From Luxibacter massiliensis (lineage in GTDB: Bacteria; Bacillota; Clostridia; Lachnospirales; Lachnospiraceae), in contig NZ_UWOE01000001.1 of assembly GCF_900604355.1 (NCBI RefSeq), positions 3,038,001-3,102,000 of the forward strand: 64,000 nt of DNA. The letters are read 5' to 3'. The notes below the pieces were generated by a model that saw nothing but the letters and a program-made list of their open reading frames with translations, was not told the DNA's origin and did not search any database. Position 1 is the first letter of the stretch; every line of letters starts with the position of its first letter. The position numbers and the translations under genes are program-made. This document shows positions 61,245-64,000 of the stretch, one piece after another.

Positions 61245-62063
61245 ATGAGAATTCAACACAATATTACAGCATTAAATGCCCACAGAAATTTAACAAATAA
61301 CAACGCTTCTGTGACTAAGAGTCTGGAAAAGTTATCCTCTGGTTACAGAATCAACCGCGCGGGTGATGACGCGGCAGGCCTTGCTATTTCTGAAAAAATG
61401 CGTGCTCAGATCACAGGTCTGGAGACAGCTCAGAAAAACGCCGAGGACGGAGTTTCTTTAGTACAGACAGCAGAGGGGGCCCTTACAGAAGTTCACTCTA
61501 TGTTAAACCGTATGGTAGAACTTGCCACACAGTCTGCCAACGGAACCTATTCCGATACTAACAGAACAGAAATGCAAAAAGAAATCACTGCTTTAAATGC
61601 AGAGATTGACAGAATCGGAACTACAGCAAACTTTAATGGCACTGCTCTTTTCGATGGCCAGACAACTGAGATCACACTTCATGTAGGAGAAGGCGAAGAT
61701 GCCGCCAATTCTATTACAGTCCAACTAACACAAATGGATTCTGCTAGTATCGGTGTGGGAGCCATCGACATATCAACTGCAGCTGACGCTAAAGATGCAA
61801 TCGGTGTCATTAATGATACAATAGATACAATTTCTTCACTACGTTCTGACTTTGGCGCTCTCCAAAATCGTTTGGAGCACACCATCAACAACTTAGGTGT
61901 TCAGACAGAGAATATCACAGCAGCAGAAAGTCGTATTCGCGACGTTGATATGGCTAAAGAAATGATGTCCTACACAAAGAACAATATTCTGGTTCAGTCC
62001 GCACAGGCTATGCTGGCACAGGCTAATCAGGTTCCGCAGGGAGTTCTTCAATTGTTGCAGTAG
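61245..62063 (+). CDS. fliC: Flagellin 5 (short type)
   Basis: 272 aa from the ATG at 61245 (AAGGAGG upstream). Starts MRIQHNITALNAHRNLTNNN and then ASVTKSLEKLSSG; ends QSAQAMLAQANQVPQGVLQ. The centre is minimal (TTEITLHVGEGEDAANSITV). Closest to flagellin 1 by its central D1 pattern and upstream region, but in opposite orientation. It carries more substitutions in the conserved C-terminus (MSYTKNN, QSAQ) than flagellins 2-4, so it is probably an older copy. Confidence 0.96.
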   Translation: MRIQHNITALNAHRNLTNNNASVTKSLEKLSSGYRINRAGDDAAGLAISEKMRAQITGLETAQKNAEDGVSLVQTAEGALTEVHSMLNRMVELATQSANGTYSDTNRTEMQKEITALNAEIDRIGTTANFNGTALFDGQTTEITLHVGEGEDAANSITVQLTQMDSASIGVGAIDISTAADAKDAIGVINDTIDTISSLRSDFGALQNRLEHTINNLGVQTENITAAESRIRDVDMAKEMMSYTKNNILVQSAQAMLAQANQVPQGVLQLLQ

Positions 62064-62145
62064 TCTAAAATCCCGAGTGGTTTTTATCATGTGTAATAAT
62101 GAAATTTTCTGATATTATTTACATTTTTGTTGTTAGATTATGATT

Positions 62146-62204
62146 TTTCCCGCAAAAGCTGACCTTTCCTATATAGTAAATGGTTAGTTTTGCGGGAAAT
62201 TTTT
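62146..62204 (+). terminator. Long terminator hairpin after flagellin 5
   Basis: TTTCCCGCAAAA (62146-62157) pairs with TTTTGCGGGAAA (62188-62199), extended inside by CTGACC/GGTTAG, and is followed by TTTTTA. Different sequence from the CTGCCGG terminators of flagellins 2-4. Confidence 0.8.
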
Positions 62205-62434
62205 ATAGTTTCTATAATGTTGTTTTAAAAACATGCAGGATAATATTAGTTTCTCTATTTTCTACTTTAAGATAATTTTATATCATTTAAAGCTTATTGC
62301 ATCGCAGACATATATGAAATCAATCCGCATTGATTAAGAAGAATGGAGCAACAAGGATATATAAGCCAGAGTGCCGCTCTCGGTTTTATAAAAATTCTGT
62401 ACCACAGAATGTGCCCACTCTTCCACTAAAGCTT

Positions 62435-62469
62435 AAGCCTGCAAAAGAATAACATTCTTGTGCAGGCTT
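62435..62469 (+). repeat. Perfect hairpin whose 3' arm copies flagellin codons
   Basis: AAGCCTGCA-A-AAGAAT, loop AAC, ATTCTT-G-TGCAGGCTT. The stretch from 62445 matches the KNNILVQAS codons near the end of flagellins 2-4 with one or two differences. Either a recombination scar of a lost flagellin that gained an arm, or a structured RNA. Confidence 0.55.
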
Positions 62470-62534
62470 CTATTGACCTTTATTCTATTTCAGGCTATAA
62501 TTTTAGTACATATCGTGTAAAGGAGGTGACATGG

Positions 62535-63182
62535 ATGAACCCATTATTGAGTGCGCAGCACTGCGAGCTTTACCGTCTCGACGCAACTTTTATGACAAAA
62601 GCCAAATTCAGCCAGCCGACCCCCGGATCCATAACTCTGATTTTTTCAGATAAACCAGATTTTGTACTGCCTGAAAGATTTTATCTGATGCCAGCGGGTG
62701 AAGAGTTTGATTTCATCTCATATTTCTGCACATTGACAGGTTCTTTCAGGGAGTTTTTCGTTGAGTCTACCGAGCACACCTATTATATGCACGAGGCTGT
62801 CACTAAGGATACTCCAGAACTAAGAGAAGAATTAAGAGTAGATGTATCTGTGGATATTGACGCTGTATTTGACGACCCTCTTCTCGAGGCTACCGGAGGC
62901 CCAATCCGAATCACAGCTAAAAATATAAGCGCCGGTGGGATGATGTTTGTATCTGATAAGGATATTAAGAAAGGAACTACATTTTCTTTTATTTTCTCTC
63001 AAAGTAAAAGTTCCGTTATGGTCAATGCGCGTGTATTGAACAGACGGCCTACCCGTTTCCCAGAGCTTATCGCTTACGGATGCCAGTTTGGCCATCTTTC
63101 TTCCAAGGCAGAGGGGGCTATCCGCAATTTTGTTTTCAATGAAGATCTCATACAGAGAAGAAAAAGAGGGGCATTTACTTAG
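62535..63182 (+). CDS. PilZ-domain (YcgR-like) c-di-GMP-binding protein
   Basis: 215 aa from the ATG at 62535 (AGGAGGTGA upstream). The N-terminal ~95 residues resemble the YcgR-N/PilZN domain. The PilZ domain shows RxxxR (REELR) and the (D/N)xSxxG motif (NISAGGMMF), then YGCQFGHLSSKAEGAIRNFV. Such proteins slow or adjust the motor or the export of exopolysaccharide in response to c-di-GMP. Position at the end of the flagellin cluster fits motility control. Confidence 0.85.
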   Translation: MNPLLSAQHCELYRLDATFMTKAKFSQPTPGSITLIFSDKPDFVLPERFYLMPAGEEFDFISYFCTLTGSFREFFVESTEHTYYMHEAVTKDTPELREELRVDVSVDIDAVFDDPLLEATGGPIRITAKNISAGGMMFVSDKDIKKGTTFSFIFSQSKSSVMVNARVLNRRPTRFPELIAYGCQFGHLSSKAEGAIRNFVFNEDLIQRRKRGAFT

Positions 63183-63222
63183 ACCCGGCTTTCATGATAT
63201 TCAGTAAGGAGCAATATGCCTT

Positions 63223-63284
63223 ACCCAAAGGGCACGCCATAATTCATGTCCTTCGGGTGATCGGACTTCGTCCATTATGGTCTG
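63223..63284 (+). repeat. Intergenic hairpin repeat, copy (f)
   Basis: ACCCAAAGGGCACGCCATAA, then TTCATGTCCTTCGGG, GGACTTCGTCC mini-hairpin and CATTATGGTCTG. The arm pair CCATAAT/ATTATGG replaces CCTTAAT/ATTAAGG of copy (b), a compensatory change. Lies between convergent genes; a further dyad (GAACTGCTGCA / TGCAGCAGTCC, about 63293-63383) may serve as terminator. Confidence 0.7.
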
Positions 63285-63400
63285 AATTAAAAAGAACTGC
63301 TGCAAATAATAGAATCTTTTCTTTCTGCCGCCCCATGAATCAGGCGGTACGTTCCTGTAAAGGTTCAATCTGCAGCAGTCCTTTTCATTATACGGCCAGC

Positions 63401-63748
63401 CTATTCCTGGGGTTGGTCTGTTTCTTCTGCCTCCTGTATTTCCTCACTCTCTTCGGCCTTCCCCTCTTCCTGGGGATTTCCAGGCGTAAACTTCAGGAAA
63501 AAGGCATAGATATCAACGACAGTCTGATACACTTCCTCGGGTATCTCTGTTCCCAATTCCATCTGGGTCAAAACAGTGGCCAGCGAATTATCCTCGTATA
63601 CGGGCACCCCATTGTCGTTGGCAATCTCTACAATTTTCTCTGCCACATACCCCAGGCCGGAGGCCACTATAACAGGAGCCGCATTTTTATTCTCGTCGTA
63701 GCGCAGCGCAACTGCCTTTTTGTTCAGCAAATCATCATATTGTGACAT
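63401..63748 (-). CDS. FlhB C-terminal-domain-like protein (FlhX type)
   Basis: 115 aa from the ATG at 63748 (AGGAG upstream). KKAVALRYDENKNAAPVIVA, then SGLGYVAEKIVEIANDNGVP and LATVLTQMELGTEIPEEVYQ match the cytoplasmic C-terminal half of FlhB/EscU/YscU, but the NPTH self-cleavage motif and the membrane part are absent. In Bacillus the equivalent short protein (YlqH/FlhX) can partly replace the FlhB C-domain. The tail is acidic (Glu/Gln/Pro). It overlaps the FliK-like gene upstream by 14 nt. Confidence 0.87.
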   Translation of the reverse strand: MSQYDDLLNKKAVALRYDENKNAAPVIVASGLGYVAEKIVEIANDNGVPVYEDNSLATVLTQMELGTEIPEEVYQTVVDIYAFFLKFTPGNPQEEGKAEESEEIQEAEETDQPQE

Positions 63749-64000
63749 TGACTGTATTTCTCCTTTCAAATATCTTCGGAAATGCAACAGAAACAGGTAT
63801 AGATTCCTTCCCCTGTTCTACCGCAAGATATTCAACTTCAAGATGATTATTCCTCAGAATCTTCGCAATCCCTTCCCGTATCTCCCCCTCATGTGCAGAT
63901 AATGACTCAGGATAGCGCAGCAGTAAATCCATCTTTCCCTTCTCATAATACATCATCATGTCGAAAAAGCCAACATCCTTCATATCAAATTTGATCAGGA
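63735..64000 (-). CDS. C-terminal part of a FliK-like protein (5' end beyond window)
   Basis: At least 87 residues; the frame is open to the right edge, so the true start lies outside. IKFDMKDVGFFDMMMYYEKG, then KMDLLLRYPES and a helix GEIREGIAKILRNNHLEVEY, follow the strand-strand-helix-strand pattern of the Flg_hook domain of FliK. Coupling to the FlhB-C-like gene supports a role in the specificity switch of export. Membership is suggested by pattern, not by a clear motif. Confidence 0.55.
   Translation of the reverse strand, partial: LIKFDMKDVGFFDMMMYYEKGKMDLLLRYPESLSAHEGEIREGIAKILRNNHLEVEYLAVEQGKESIPVSVAFPKIFERRNTVNVTI

Larger units (their letters stand above)
62064..62534. other. 471-bp non-coding region between flagellin 5 and the PilZ gene
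   Basis: Contains the long flagellin 5 terminator hairpin, several small dyads (GAG-TGCCG-CTC near 62370; ATTCTG-TACCA-CAGAAT at 62394-62410) and the strong hairpin at 62435-62469. The cluster of hairpins could mark a small RNA, but no promoter is convincing. Confidence 0.5.

Overview
The window is a motility and flagellar-glycosylation island from a Gram-positive, anaerobic, peritrichous-type Clostridia. Lachnospiraceae is the best guess, from the clostridial fla operon order, FliY carrying a CheC domain, an FlbD-MotA-MotB block, and strong AAGGAGG ribosome sites. GC content is moderate. Genus assignment is inference, since no rRNA or tRNA gene is present.

Layout. (1) 1-15.7 kb: a minus-strand fla operon, lytic transglycosylase-flgB-fliE-fliF-fliG-fliH-fliI-fliJ-fliK-flgD-(flagellar operon protein)-flgE-flbD-motA-motB-fliM-cheY-flgC-fliY. 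flgC is missing from its usual flgB-fliE slot and sits between cheY and fliY; no fliL is seen between motB and fliM. (2) 16.1-17.8 kb: a divergent chemoreceptor gene. (3) 17.9-51.2 kb: a roughly 33-kb, tightly packed minus-strand operon of about 29 genes for surface-glycan synthesis, most simply read as flagellin glycosylation. It holds GT2/GT4 glycosyltransferases, an FnlA/RmlD-like/2-epimerase amino-sugar set, a PLP enzyme plus LicC-like cytidylyltransferase, an IspD-like cytidylyltransferase plus SDR, LicD, a CDP-glycerol-transferase-like protein fused to a propeller-like domain, three radical SAM/SPASM-like proteins and several methyltransferases. Many of these proteins carry the same small Rossmann-like module. 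(4) 51.3-62.1 kb: five flagellin genes (one minus, four plus) with a serine recombinase and an AAA/PD-(D/E)XK protein among them. (5) 62.5-64 kb: a PilZ protein, an FlhB-C-terminus-like protein and the end of a FliK-like gene.

The most interesting system is at the 3' end of the glycan operon (17.9-23.6 kb). A glutamine-kinase-like PEP-synthase relative, an APS-kinase-like protein, a class I glutamine amidotransferase and a LicC-like cytidylyltransferase together match the four enzymes that make cytidine diphosphoramidate for the O-methyl phosphoramidate capsule decoration of Campylobacter jejuni (Cj1415-Cj1418). Here they are in a Gram-positive flagellar locus, interleaved with an unusual formyltransferase-like protein (catalytic Asn replaced by His) and an unrecognised protein, and preceded by a sulfatase-superfamily protein that could be the transferase. 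The inference is that this bacterium decorates its flagella, or a co-encoded glycan, with phosphoramidate.

The flagellin cluster also has regulatory structure. All five mRNAs carry a small hairpin with GGA in its loop just upstream of the Shine-Dalgarno sequence, the geometry of CsrA control. The outermost flagellins are flanked by perfect 30-bp inverted repeats about 9 kb apart, enclosing the recombinase. A 33-bp palindromic tandem repeat precedes flagellin 3, and a dispersed hairpin repeat with compensatory base changes lies between genes.
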